From NCBI RefSeq assembly GCF_016862435.1, contig NZ_BOMY01000001.1:62001-126000 (forward strand): a stretch of 64,000 nucleotides of DNA, read 5' to 3'. This DNA is from Paractinoplanes tereljensis. Lineage in GTDB: Bacteria; Actinomycetota; Actinomycetes; Mycobacteriales; Micromonosporaceae. Within the stretch, counting starts at the first letter, position 1; each line of letters opens with the position of its first letter. Positions 1 to 8,785 of the stretch are shown piece after piece. A program made the translations under genes and the position numbers. The notes beneath the pieces are model-generated. The model saw only the letters and a program-made list of their open reading frames with translations. It searched no databases and was not told where the DNA came from.

Positions 1-3000
1 CGAGCCGGTGACGGTGGCCCCGGACGAGTCGACGAACTGGTACGCGGCGAGGTTGCCGCTGAGACCGACCTTGATCAGGTCCTGGTCGTGCAGGAGGCGG
101 GCCTTCTGCTCGGCCGTGGTTCCGTTGACGGCGTCGCCGTTCGGGTCGGTGTAGAGGCCGGACGCGAAGCCCTGCGCCCGCGGGTTGGTGTCGAACGGTC
201 CGCCACCGCGAACCGCGTCGCGGAGCCGGTCGTTGAAGGTGCCGATCCCGGTGCCGGCCATGTTGGCCTGAGTGGCCTGCACGAAGCGGGCGTTCCCGGT
301 CACCTCGCCGAAGTCCCAGCCCTCGCCGTACACATAGATGTTCTTGCCGTCGACGCCGTCCTTCGCGAGGGTGAGCCCGTCGAGGGCTTTGCGAACCGCG
401 AGGATGTTGGCCTTCGGGTGGTGGCCCATCAGGTCGAACCGGAAACCGTCCACCTTGTACGCCTTGGCCCAGGTGACGATGGAGTCGACGACCAGCTTGC
501 CCATCATCGTGTTCTCGGTGGCGGTGTTGGCGCAGCAGGTGGAGTTGGCGACCGTGCCGTCGGCGAGCAGCCGCTGGTAGTAACCGGGCACGATCTGGTC
601 GAGCACCGAGTGCGGGTCGACCCCGGCCGCCGAGGTGTGGTTGTAGACGACGTCCATGACCACCCGGAGCCCGGCCTTGTTGACTCCCTGGACCATCTGC
701 CGGAATTCCTGCGTCCGGTTGTCGGGGTTCACCGCATAGCCGCCCTCGGGCGTCGTGTAGTGCAGCGGGTCATAACCCCAGTTGTAGCCGTCGGTGGCGG
801 CCACCGCGGTCACGCATTTCTGCTGTTCTTCGGAATCCGGCGGCAGCGACGCCAGGTCACAGGCCGGCGTGGCCTGATCCGCCCGTTTCTCCGGAGTGGT
901 CGCGAAATCGAACACCGGCAGCAGATGCAGGTGCGTGGTGCCGGCCTTCGCCAACGAGGTGAGGTGCTTCATGCCGGCCGTGTTCGGGTCGGTGAAGGCC
1001 TCGTACGTACCCCGTTCGGCGGCCGGGACCGTGGTGTCGGCGATCGAGAAATCCCGTACCGAAAGCTCGGAGATCTGGATCTTTGCCGGGCTGGTCGCGG
1101 CCGGTTTCCGGAGCGCGGACCAGCCGGCCGGCGCGAGCGCCGGATCATTCAGGTCGGCGATCCGGCTCAGCTTGGAGTCGGTCGAGAGAGCGATGGAGTA
1201 CGGGTCGGTTACCGCCGCCGTGACGATCTTGTTGACGGCCGGCTGCCACGCGGTGACCCGGTACTTGTAGTACTTGCCCTTCCAACTCGACGGGCCTCGG
1301 ACGCTCCACACGCCGGTGCGGTCGTCGCGCTTCATCGCCACGGTCTGCGGCGAGGAGGTGGTCGTGTCGTAGAGCTGCAGGTCGACCGTGCGGGCGGTGG
1401 GCGCCCAGACCGACAGGCTGGAGCCGACCGGGCCGAGGTCGGCGCCGGCGGCCGCCGCGTAGACGTCGTCGAGCACCCCGGCGGTCTGCACCCCGGTCGC
1501 GGAGAGCAGCTTGCCGAGCGCATCCCGCTCGGTGACGACGACCTGGCCGCGCAGGATGTCCTTGACGTTCCCGCTGCTCAGCGTGAAGGCGTCCTGGTCC
1601 CACAGGTGCGGGAACCTGGTGCGCTGGGCCTCGGTCAGGCCGTCCCTTCGGGCCGACAAGGCAATTGACGAGTACGCCCCGGTCAGCTCACCGTCGGCCA
1701 CTCCGATGCCGCCGTCAGGCGCGAGGGCCAATTCGTATTTTTTGCCGTCGGTGTTGTCGCCCGGTTTCCAGGCGATCGTGGTTCGGTCGAGCCAGACCGC
1801 GCTCTCCTTGGTCAGGTCGATCACGCCGCCGGCGCCGGCCTTCTTGACGATCGGCAGCAGCCGATCGGTGACGCCGCCGAGCAGCCAGACCTCCCGGCCC
1901 GCGGACGCGAAGTCGAGCCGCTGGTCGGTGGGCAGATCCTTGTTGTCGCCGTTGTGGATGATGTAGCTCAGCCCGGTCGCCCCGGCCGCCAGGGGCACCT
2001 TGAAGGTGACGCCGTACGAGTCGGTCTCGGCCGGTTGCAGCGGGCTGCTCCAGTCGGTGCCGGTGGCGGCGCCGTCCCAGACGTGCAGGCCCCAGCCGGT
2101 GTAGTTCCCGTCCGCCCGGCGGTAGTGGATGACCGCGGTGTTCTGGTCCTGGGCCGGGTAGTCGTGGCTGGTGCTGACGCCGGTGTCACCCTGCTTGAGC
2201 CAGACCTCGGCGTTCTTGCTGGGGTCGAGCGACCGGTCAGCCTCGGTGTCCTTGACGCCGTCGGAGTTCACCACGATGAAGCCGACGTTCTTGGCGCCCG
2301 GCTTGAGCTTCACGTAGGCGAACGCGCCGTACGCGTCCCGGCCGACGAACTTCTGCCCGTTGGGCCAGGTGGAGGCCATCGAGTCGTCGACGTCGCCCCA
2401 GACGTAGAGGTTCCAGTCGTCGTAGTCGCCGGCCGGCCGCTGGTAGTGCACGACCGCGTAGTCGGGGCTGGTCGAGACGACCGGGGTGCCGACGGTGATG
2501 GCGCTGGTGGTGGACCCGAGCCGGCCCTTGCTGTCGCGCACGACCGCCTTGTACCGCACGGTCGTGCCGCCGGCCAGGCCGTCGAGGTCGTGGTAGATCG
2601 TGTACGGCGCCTTGGTGGCGGTGCCGACGAGCTGCCACGGGCCGTCGCCGACCTGCGCGGCCAGGGTCACGGTCGACAGCGGGTCGCCGGTGACCTGAGC
2701 GGTGATCGCGGCCTGGGTGGGCACCAGCGCGCCGGCGGCCGGGGAGGTGATGGTGACGGCCGGGGCGGCCGACGGGACGGCGACCGGGGTGTCGGCCCGC
2801 AGCACCACGGTGGACAGTGCGGGGACCGTGACGGTCAGCTTGCCGTCGGCGCCGGACTTGATCGCGGTGCTGCCGCCGTAGATCGTGCGGAAGTTCGCGG
2901 CCGCCGACGAGGTGTCGAAGGTGACGGTCTGCGCGGTGGTGGCGTTGTTGGCGGCTACCACGTACTCGTTGCGCTTGCTCGCGTCGATCCGGGAGGCGGC

Positions 3001-4590
3001 GAAGACGCTGCCGGCCGAATACCGGGTGATCTGCTCGCCGCTGACCAGGGTCGGGTTGGCCTTGCGCAGGGCGGCCAGCGACGCGATGGTCCGGTAGATC
3101 GGGTGCGCGGTGTTGTAGTTGTCGACGGCGTGGGTGCGGTCGGTGCCGATCAGGTCGTCGTCGAGGTAGTCGGCCGACTTCGACGCGAACAGGTCCTGCC
3201 GGGCGTCCTTGTCGCCGCCCGGGCCGGTGAAGCCCTGCTCGTCGCCGGAGTAGACGACCGGCTGGCCGCGGGTGAGGAACATCAGCTCGTGCGCGAGTTC
3301 GTCTCTTTTCAAATACGACGAAGCCTCGGCGCTGCTGGACTCGATGAACGAGCCGATCCGGCCCATGTCGTGGTTGCCGAGGAAGGTGGGCAGCCGGTTC
3401 GCGTTGGTGTCCCGGGCGGTGTAGAGCGCGTCCTTGGCGTACACGTCGGCCAGGGATTGCGCCGAGCCGTTGCCGGTCACGAAGCCGTTCGCGGCGGCCT
3501 GGAAGGAGAAGTCCAGGGTGGCCGGCAGGCCGCCCTCGCGGACGTAGGTCGACTCGATCTCCTGCTCGGCGCTGTAGACCTCGCCGAACATGAAGTAGTC
3601 CTTGCCCGCCGCCTTCTTGATGCCGGCCGCGAACTGCGGCCAGAAATCGAGGTCGGTGTGCTTGACGGTGTCCAGGCGGTAGCCGTCGATGCCGGTGCTG
3701 GTGATCCAGTCGGCGTAGATCTTCGTCATGCCCTTCACGACTTCGGGACGCTCGGTCCACAGGTCGTCGAGGCCGTAGAAGTCGCCGTACTCGCTGTTCT
3801 CCCCGGCGAAGGTGGAGTTACCGCGGTTGTGGTACATCGTCGGGTCGTTCAGCCAGCTCGGCGTTTTCGCTACCGCGTCCGATTTGTTCGTAAATACCGG
3901 CGTATAGGGGAAGCTCGCCGCGTTGACCTTCGGGAAGCCGTTCTGGCCGTCCGAGTAGTTCCGGTCCTCAAATGGCTGCCCGGAGGCGTCTTTATAAGGG
4001 GCCGTCGCCTTGTCGATGTAGTCGTACTTGTTCTCGGCGTACTGGATCACGTCGGCCGTGTGGTTGACGATGATGTCCAGGTAGATCTTCAGGCCTCGCT
4101 GGTGGGCGAGCTTGACCAGGCGCTTGAGGTCGGCGTTGGTGCCGAAATGCGGGTCGACCTGGGTGAAGTCGGTGATCCAGTACCCGTGGTAGCCGGCCGA
4201 GATGTCGGTGCCGCTGCCCTGCACGGGACGGTTCTTGAAGACCGGGGCGAGCCAGATCGCGGTCGTGCCGAGCCCCTGGATGTAGTCCAGCTTGTCGATC
4301 ACGCCCTGCAGGTCGCCACCGTGGTAGAAGCCCTTGTCGGTGGGGTCGTACCCGGTCTGCAGGCGGTCGCCGGTCAGACCGCCCTTGTCGTTGGCCTTGT
4401 TGCCGTTGGCGAAGCGGTCGGGCAGGACGAAGTAGTACTGCTCGGCCGTGGTGAGCCGATCGCTCCCCCACGAGGCGATCGTCGAGTCGCTCGGTGCCTT
4501 GGGGGCGGCGGCCGCCTCGGCAGCGGGCAGGGCGACGAAGAACGGAAGAGACAAACTCAATAAGGCAGCTAAAAGCCGTTTCGCGACCAC
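1..4590 (-). CDS. pulA: Secreted alpha-amylase-pullulanase fusion (C-terminus beyond window)
   Basis: Extracellular enzyme expected to cut both alpha-1,4 and alpha-1,6 bonds of starch or glycogen. A GTG start at 4590 follows an AAGGGG ribosome site that overlaps the stop of the upstream glucosidase gene. The frame stays open to base 1, giving about 1530 codons. Order: signal peptide (about 1-27, cleavage near AEAAAA); GH13 amylase domain with triad D307 (GYRLD), E337 (GEVYS) and D408 (GNHD); an Ig/FN3-like stretch; two pullulanase-associated carbohydrate modules (each with a VxHYxR..GDYxxW-type start); a CBM48-like module; then a GH13_14 pullulanase domain with D1386 (GFRFD) and E1423 (YGEGW). 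The missing end would hold the third pullulanase aspartate. It is last in the maltose operon. Odd: two TTA leucine codons lie in the signal peptide. Both domain types are clear; the exact linkage specificity is inferred. Confidence 0.93.
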   Translation of the reverse strand, partial: MVAKRLLAALLSLSLPFFVALPAAEAAAAPKAPSDSTIASWGSDRLTTAEQYYFVLPDRFANGNKANDKGGLTGDRLQTGYDPTDKGFYHGGDLQGVIDKLDYIQGLGTTAIWLAPVFKNRPVQGSGTDISAGYHGYWITDFTQVDPHFGTNADLKRLVKLAHQRGLKIYLDIIVNHTADVIQYAENKYDYIDKATAPYKDASGQPFEDRNYSDGQNGFPKVNAASFPYTPVFTNKSDAVAKTPSWLNDPTMYHNRGNSTFAGENSEYGDFYGLDDLWTERPEVVKGMTKIYADWITSTGIDGYRLDTVKHTDLDFWPQFAAGIKKAAGKDYFMFGEVYSAEQEIESTYVREGGLPATLDFSFQAAANGFVTGNGSAQSLADVYAKDALYTARDTNANRLPTFLGNHDMGRIGSFIESSSAEASSYLKRDELAHELMFLTRGQPVVYSGDEQGFTGPGGDKDARQDLFASKSADYLDDDLIGTDRTHAVDNYNTAHPIYRTIASLAALRKANPTLVSGEQITRYSAGSVFAASRIDASKRNEYVVAANNATTAQTVTFDTSSAAANFRTIYGGSTAIKSGADGKLTVTVPALSTVVLRADTPVAVPSAAPAVTITSPAAGALVPTQAAITAQVTGDPLSTVTLAAQVGDGPWQLVGTATKAPYTIYHDLDGLAGGTTVRYKAVVRDSKGRLGSTTSAITVGTPVVSTSPDYAVVHYQRPAGDYDDWNLYVWGDVDDSMASTWPNGQKFVGRDAYGAFAYVKLKPGAKNVGFIVVNSDGVKDTEADRSLDPSKNAEVWLKQGDTGVSTSHDYPAQDQNTAVIHYRRADGNYTGWGLHVWDGAATGTDWSSPLQPAETDSYGVTFKVPLAAGATGLSYIIHNGDNKDLPTDQRLDFASAGREVWLLGGVTDRLLPIVKKAGAGGVIDLTKESAVWLDRTTIAWKPGDNTDGKKYELALAPDGGIGVADGELTGAYSSIALSARRDGLTEAQRTRFPHLWDQDAFTLSSGNVKDILRGQVVVTERDALGKLLSATGVQTAGVLDDVYAAAAGADLGPVGSSLSVWAPTARTVDLQLYDTTTSSPQTVAMKRDDRTGVWSVRGPSSWKGKYYKYRVTAWQPAVNKIVTAAVTDPYSIALSTDSKLSRIADLNDPALAPAGWSALRKPAATSPAKIQISELSVRDFSIADTTVPAAERGTYEAFTDPNTAGMKHLTSLAKAGTTHLHLLPVFDFATTPEKRADQATPACDLASLPPDSEEQQKCVTAVAATDGYNWGYDPLHYTTPEGGYAVNPDNRTQEFRQMVQGVNKAGLRVVMDVVYNHTSAAGVDPHSVLDQIVPGYYQRLLADGTVANSTCCANTATENTMMGKLVVDSIVTWAKAYKVDGFRFDLMGHHPKANILAVRKALDGLTLAKDGVDGKNIYVYGEGWDFGEVTGNARFVQATQANMAGTGIGTFNDRLRDAVRGGGPFDTNPRAQGFASGLYTDPNGDAVNGTTAEQKARLLHDQDLIKVGLSGNLAAYQFVDSSGATVTGS

Positions 4591-4599
4591 ACTGTCCCC

Positions 4600-6342
4600 T
4601 TAATTATGTGCCGCCCAGACCTGGAAGGCCGGGCCGTAGCCATCGATGGCGGTGACCCCATCGGGTTCGGTGTACAGCGGCTCGGCGCCGCCGTAAAGGT
4701 TCTCCCAGCGGGTCCCGGCCGGCAGGTCGGTGATCCGCAGCGGTTCGCTCGCTTGGCGCCGGGCCATCACGAGTATCGATTCTCCGGCGCTCTCCCGCAG
4801 AAAGAGCAGAGTGTCGGCGTCGCCGGCCACCCAGCGCAGATCGCCCCGGGTGAGTGCCGGGTGCGCTTTCCGGAGCGCGATCAACTGCTGGTAACGATTG
4901 AACGTGGCCCGGTCCCAGGAATCCGGCCGGTCCCACGGCATCGGCTGCCGGGCCGAGTCGAGGTTGTCGCCGGTCACCCCGATCTCGTCGCCCGCGAAGA
5001 TCATCGGGGTGCCGGGCAGGGTCAGCAGCAGCCCGGCCGCGACCTCCTGCCGGTCGGCGGTGCCCACCACGGTGCGGATCCGGGCGGTGTCGTGCGAACC
5101 GAGGATCGACCACGAGGTCGTCCAGGACCGCCAGGACATCTGCGCCTGGAACGCCATCATGGTGGCGGTGGTGGCCGCCGCGTCCCGGGCCGGCACCTCC
5201 CCCGGCACCCCGAGGAAGTCGTCGAACGGCAACTCCTCGGCCCGCAGCCAGCCCCAGATCGGGCGGGTGAAGCCGGAGTAGTTCATCGTGCCGTGCCAGC
5301 CGTTGCGGTCCAGGTCACCGGTGGCGTCGTGGCAGTGCTCGGCGATCAGCAGGCCGTCCGGCCGGGCCTCGCGCAGCAGCCGGGCCACCTCGTAGGTCCA
5401 GTCGTCGGCGCCCCGGCGGCCGGTCATGTTGGCCACGTCGATGCGCCAGCCGTCGAGCTGGTCCGGGTAACGCTGAATGATCTCGACGAAGCGGCGGCGC
5501 AGTTCGGCCGAGCCCCAGTTCAGCTTGGGCAGCGAGCGATGGCCGAGCCAGAACTCATTCGGGTAGTAGAGATCGGGCTGCTCGGTGAACCAGGAATGCG
5601 CGCTGCCGGTGTGGTTGGTGGTCAGGTCGCCGAGGATCCGCATCCCCCGCCCGTGCACCGCGTCGGCCAGCCGGGCCAGCGCGGCGTCGCCGCCGAGCAG
5701 CGGGTCGACCCGCTCGAAACTGGACGCGTCGTAGCGGTGCGCGGAGCGGGACGGGAAGAACGGCGTGAGGTAGAGCGTGTCGGCCCCGAGCGCGGCGATG
5801 TGGTCGAGCCGGCGCGTGATGCCGTCCAGGTCACCGCCGTAGAAGACCTGGGTGGCTTTGGGGCCGGTAACCGCCGGGGTGTCCCAGGAGGCCGGGATCG
5901 CCCAGTCCGGGGTTTCCCGGTCGCTCGCCGCGGCCGACCGGGCGAACCGGTCCGGGAAGATCTGGTAGACCACCGCGTCCCGCGCCCAGGCCGGCGGGGC
6001 CGAGTGGGTGACCAGCCGGAAGTCGGTATTGTCCGGCACGTCGTAATGGGTGAGGCCGAGGCCGGTCAGCCAGCGCACGCCCTGGTTGGTGCGGATCAGG
6101 AAGCGGTACGGCGTGACCGGGTTGCGCACCGGCATCTCGGCCCGCCACCACACGTCACCGGTCGGGTCCGTCCGGTCCACGACGGCCGAGGTGAAGACCG
6201 GCTCGCCGTCGCTGAGCCGGCGCAGGTGGATCCGGCTGGCCCGGACCCCGGCCGGCACCCGGACGAAGACGCTTACCGTCTCGCCGAGCGCCGGTGCCGG
6301 GTTCGAGACATACAGCTCGGAGCCGTCGTGGTGCGGAATCAT
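4600..6342 (-). CDS. GH13 alpha-glucosidase / maltodextrinase
   Basis: A 580-residue cytoplasmic GH13 enzyme, likely hydrolysing imported maltodextrins. There is no signal peptide. Residues 1-115 form an N-terminal beta domain (CBM34-like), followed by the (beta/alpha)8 barrel with catalytic D302 (GWRIDVAN), E335 (IAEH) and D418 (GSHD). The ATG at 6342 overlaps the malG stop as ATGA, which fixes the start; frames reaching further upstream lie inside malG. Nine bases separate it from the amylase-pullulanase gene. The family covers neopullulanase, cyclomaltodextrinase and maltogenic enzymes, so the exact substrate is uncertain. Its place behind a maltose ABC transporter supports intracellular maltodextrin breakdown. 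Confidence 0.9.
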   Translation of the reverse strand: MIPHHDGSELYVSNPAPALGETVSVFVRVPAGVRASRIHLRRLSDGEPVFTSAVVDRTDPTGDVWWRAEMPVRNPVTPYRFLIRTNQGVRWLTGLGLTHYDVPDNTDFRLVTHSAPPAWARDAVVYQIFPDRFARSAAASDRETPDWAIPASWDTPAVTGPKATQVFYGGDLDGITRRLDHIAALGADTLYLTPFFPSRSAHRYDASSFERVDPLLGGDAALARLADAVHGRGMRILGDLTTNHTGSAHSWFTEQPDLYYPNEFWLGHRSLPKLNWGSAELRRRFVEIIQRYPDQLDGWRIDVANMTGRRGADDWTYEVARLLREARPDGLLIAEHCHDATGDLDRNGWHGTMNYSGFTRPIWGWLRAEELPFDDFLGVPGEVPARDAAATTATMMAFQAQMSWRSWTTSWSILGSHDTARIRTVVGTADRQEVAAGLLLTLPGTPMIFAGDEIGVTGDNLDSARQPMPWDRPDSWDRATFNRYQQLIALRKAHPALTRGDLRWVAGDADTLLFLRESAGESILVMARRQASEPLRITDLPAGTRWENLYGGAEPLYTEPDGVTAIDGYGPAFQVWAAHN

Positions 6343-7187
6343 CCCTTGACCGCCCCCGCGGTGAGGCCCTCGACGATGTAGCGCTGCAGCATCTGGAAGA
6401 CCAGGACGGTCGGGATCGCGGTGAGCAGCGTGCCGGCGCAGAAGATGCCGAAGTTGGTGTTGCGCTGCTCGGCCGCGACCAGGCCCCACAGGCCGACCGA
6501 CAGGGTCTTCGAGCCGGAGTCGGTGAGGAAGATGTTGGCCAGCACGAACTCGTTGATGGTGCTGATGAACGCGAGCAGCCCGGTCACCGCCAGCACCGGC
6601 GCCACCAGCGGCAGCAGGATCCGGAAGAAGATCTCGACGTGTGACGCACCGTCCACGGTGGCCGACTCGTCCAGCTCGCGCGGGACGGTGTCGAAGAAGC
6701 CCTTCATCAGCCAGGTGCTCACGCCCAGCGCCCCGCCCAGGTAGAGCAGGATGATGCCCCACCAGGTGTTGAAGCCGATCGACGGCCAGTAATCGGTGAT
6801 CGTCCCGAAGATGAGGAAGATCGCCACCACCGCCAGGAACTGCGGAAACATCTGGATCAACAGCAGGGAGAGAAGGCCCACGCGCCGACCGCGGAAACGG
6901 CGGCGGCTGAAGGCGTACGCGGCGAGCGCCGACAGGAACACCGACACCGCCGACGCGACACCGGCGATGACCACCGAGTTCAGGAACCACTTGGGGAAGT
7001 CGGTGTCGGTCAGCAGCTTCTGGAAGTTGCCGAACGACAGGCCGGTCGGCATCAGCTGGCTCGAGGAGAGCGTGCCGAGCGGGTTGAACGCCGCGGACAG
7101 CACGAACAGGATCGGCCCGAGTGAGAACGCCACGGCCAGCAGTCCGACGGCATGACGCCACCCGACCTGTTTCATCCAGCGCTTCAC
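6339..7187 (-). CDS. malG: Maltose/maltodextrin ABC transporter permease MalG
   Basis: A 282-residue inner-membrane permease of the carbohydrate-uptake-1 family with about six transmembrane segments. The cytoplasmic EAA loop is visible as ELDESATVDGAS followed by a FFRILLPL stretch, the contact site for the ATPase. Its start overlaps the malF stop by 4 bp (ATGA) and its stop overlaps the glucosidase start the same way, so the operon is translationally coupled. No ATP-binding subunit is encoded here. In actinomycetes a shared MsiK-type ATPase elsewhere usually energises such transporters; that is family knowledge, not seen here. Confidence 0.93.
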   Translation of the reverse strand: MKRWMKQVGWRHAVGLLAVAFSLGPILFVLSAAFNPLGTLSSSQLMPTGLSFGNFQKLLTDTDFPKWFLNSVVIAGVASAVSVFLSALAAYAFSRRRFRGRRVGLLSLLLIQMFPQFLAVVAIFLIFGTITDYWPSIGFNTWWGIILLYLGGALGVSTWLMKGFFDTVPRELDESATVDGASHVEIFFRILLPLVAPVLAVTGLLAFISTINEFVLANIFLTDSGSKTLSVGLWGLVAAEQRNTNFGIFCAGTLLTAIPTVLVFQMLQRYIVEGLTAGAVKG

Positions 7188-8785
7188 GCGTACACCTCCT
7201 CTTGTGCTCTTGTCCTTCTAAAGGCGATCGCCGAGACGACGCCGACGATCATGAAGATGAAGATCGAGATCGCCGCGGCGTAGCCGTACTGCGCACCGGA
7301 GCCGCCGAAGGCGAGGCGGTAGGTGTACGTGATCAGCAGGTCGGTCGCGCCGTTCATCGGGTTGTCGGCCGGGAACGGGCCACCCTCGGTGGTCAGGTAG
7401 ATCGCGTTGAAGTTGTTGAAATTGAACGCGAACGACGAGATCAACAGCGGAGTCAGCGCAACCATCAGCAGCGGCAGCACAATCCGGCGGAAGCTCTGCC
7501 AGGCGCCGGCACCGTCGATCCGGGAGGCCTCGGACAGCTCGGCCGGGATGGCCTGCAGCGCGCCGGTGGTCACCAGGAACATGTACGGGTAACCCAGCCA
7601 CAACTGGACCAGCAGCACCGCGAGCCGGGCCGTGCCGGTCTCGCCCATCCAGTTGACGTGCAACCCGAACAGGTTGTTGATCAGGCCGAAGTCGGTGTTG
7701 AACATGTCCCGCCAGACCAGCAGCATGGCGAAGGCCGGCATCGCGTACGGCAGCACCAGCAGCAGCCGGTAGACATTACGGCCGCGCACCTTCTTGGAGT
7801 GCAGCGCGAGCGCGACAAGCATGCCGAGGATGAAGGTGCCGCCGGTGGAGCCGAGCGCGAACGCGAAGTTCCACACCAGCGTCGACAGGAACGGCCCGGA
7901 GATGGACCGGTCGGTGACGACCCGGGTGAAGTTGCTGAACCCGACGCCGACCTTCCAGCCCTGGGCCAGCCGCTCGCCGTCGGCCGCGACGAACGCGCCC
8001 AGGCTCTCGTCGGCGGTCCAGGTCTTGCCGGTGGTGGTGTCCCGGACGCAGTCGCAGGCCTTGTCGTAGGCCCGGCCGGCCTTGCCCTCGTAGGCGCGGG
8101 AGAGCCCGGACGAGCGGATCGCGCCGCCGTCGACCGGCACCGCGAGGTCGGTGATCTCCTTGCTGCGCAGGCTGGCCTGCCCGGCGTTGAGGATCGTGTA
8201 GCCGTCGGCCGCGGTGACCTTGCCCGAGCTGCTGACGGTGGCGTCGTCGATCTTCTTGAGCCCGTCGGCGTCGCCGGCCGAGACCTGCTTGCTGACCGGG
8301 TCGGTGATCAGGAAGACCAGTGGCCCGGTGGCCGGATTGCCGGTGGTCGCAACGCTCAGCGCGTACTGAAGGGAGCCGGGCACCTGGGTGACCGACGCGC
8401 TCTCGATGGCCACGACGGCCTCGTCCTTGTTTCCGCGGTGTCCGTCGCCGTAGTTGGTGAACGCGGTGCTGGCGGTGTAGAGGACCGGGAAGATCTGGAA
8501 CGCGATGAGCAGGACGGTGCCCGGCGCCAGGTACTTGGCCGGGATGTGCCGCGGCGTGAGGTAGAGCCAGAGCAGGACGGCCGTGGTCGCTACCAGGATG
8601 CCGAGCCCGATCCAGGCCTCGTTGGCGACCAGCGGGAACGCGGCCCAGATGGCGATCGCGACGACCAGTCCGAGTAGGACGATCTTGACGATGCGGCCGG
8701 TCAGCCCGGTGTTGCGCTCCGGCGGCTCATCGTTGTCGGGGGCGGGGAGGGCCCGCGTGACGGGCCCTCCGAGCTGCGTCGTCAT
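7184..8785 (-). CDS. malF: Maltose ABC transporter permease MalF with large extracytoplasmic loop
   Basis: A 533-residue permease. Three hydrophobic segments (about 31-50, 57-75, 84-105) precede a roughly 190-residue hydrophilic stretch (about 110-300), then the conserved permease core with the EAA loop (ELSEASRIDGAG). The long insert sits where enteric MalF carries its P2 domain, which contacts the binding protein. Most actinomycete sugar permeases are only about 300-340 residues, so this is an extended form. The insert contains a CDC pair. The ATG directly follows the malE stop codon (TAAATG) and the stop overlaps malG. Confidence 0.92.
   Translation of the reverse strand: MTTQLGGPVTRALPAPDNDEPPERNTGLTGRIVKIVLLGLVVAIAIWAAFPLVANEAWIGLGILVATTAVLLWLYLTPRHIPAKYLAPGTVLLIAFQIFPVLYTASTAFTNYGDGHRGNKDEAVVAIESASVTQVPGSLQYALSVATTGNPATGPLVFLITDPVSKQVSAGDADGLKKIDDATVSSSGKVTAADGYTILNAGQASLRSKEITDLAVPVDGGAIRSSGLSRAYEGKAGRAYDKACDCVRDTTTGKTWTADESLGAFVAADGERLAQGWKVGVGFSNFTRVVTDRSISGPFLSTLVWNFAFALGSTGGTFILGMLVALALHSKKVRGRNVYRLLLVLPYAMPAFAMLLVWRDMFNTDFGLINNLFGLHVNWMGETGTARLAVLLVQLWLGYPYMFLVTTGALQAIPAELSEASRIDGAGAWQSFRRIVLPLLMVALTPLLISSFAFNFNNFNAIYLTTEGGPFPADNPMNGATDLLITYTYRLAFGGSGAQYGYAAAISIFIFMIVGVVSAIAFRRTRAQEEVYA

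Noticed and set aside
88..1668. Long open frame on the + strand opposite the pullulanase end
   Set aside because: It is the complement of a clear GH13 coding frame, is rich in Arg/Gly/Val low-complexity text, and has no recognisable domain.
1954..4563. 869-residue open frame opposite the amylase domain
   Set aside because: Shadow frame of the amylase-pullulanase gene; it has no motif, and its composition mirrors high-GC antisense frames.
4606..6381. 591-residue + strand frame opposite the GH13 glucosidase
   Set aside because: The opposite frame encodes a complete enzyme with its catalytic triad; this frame shows no fold-like pattern.
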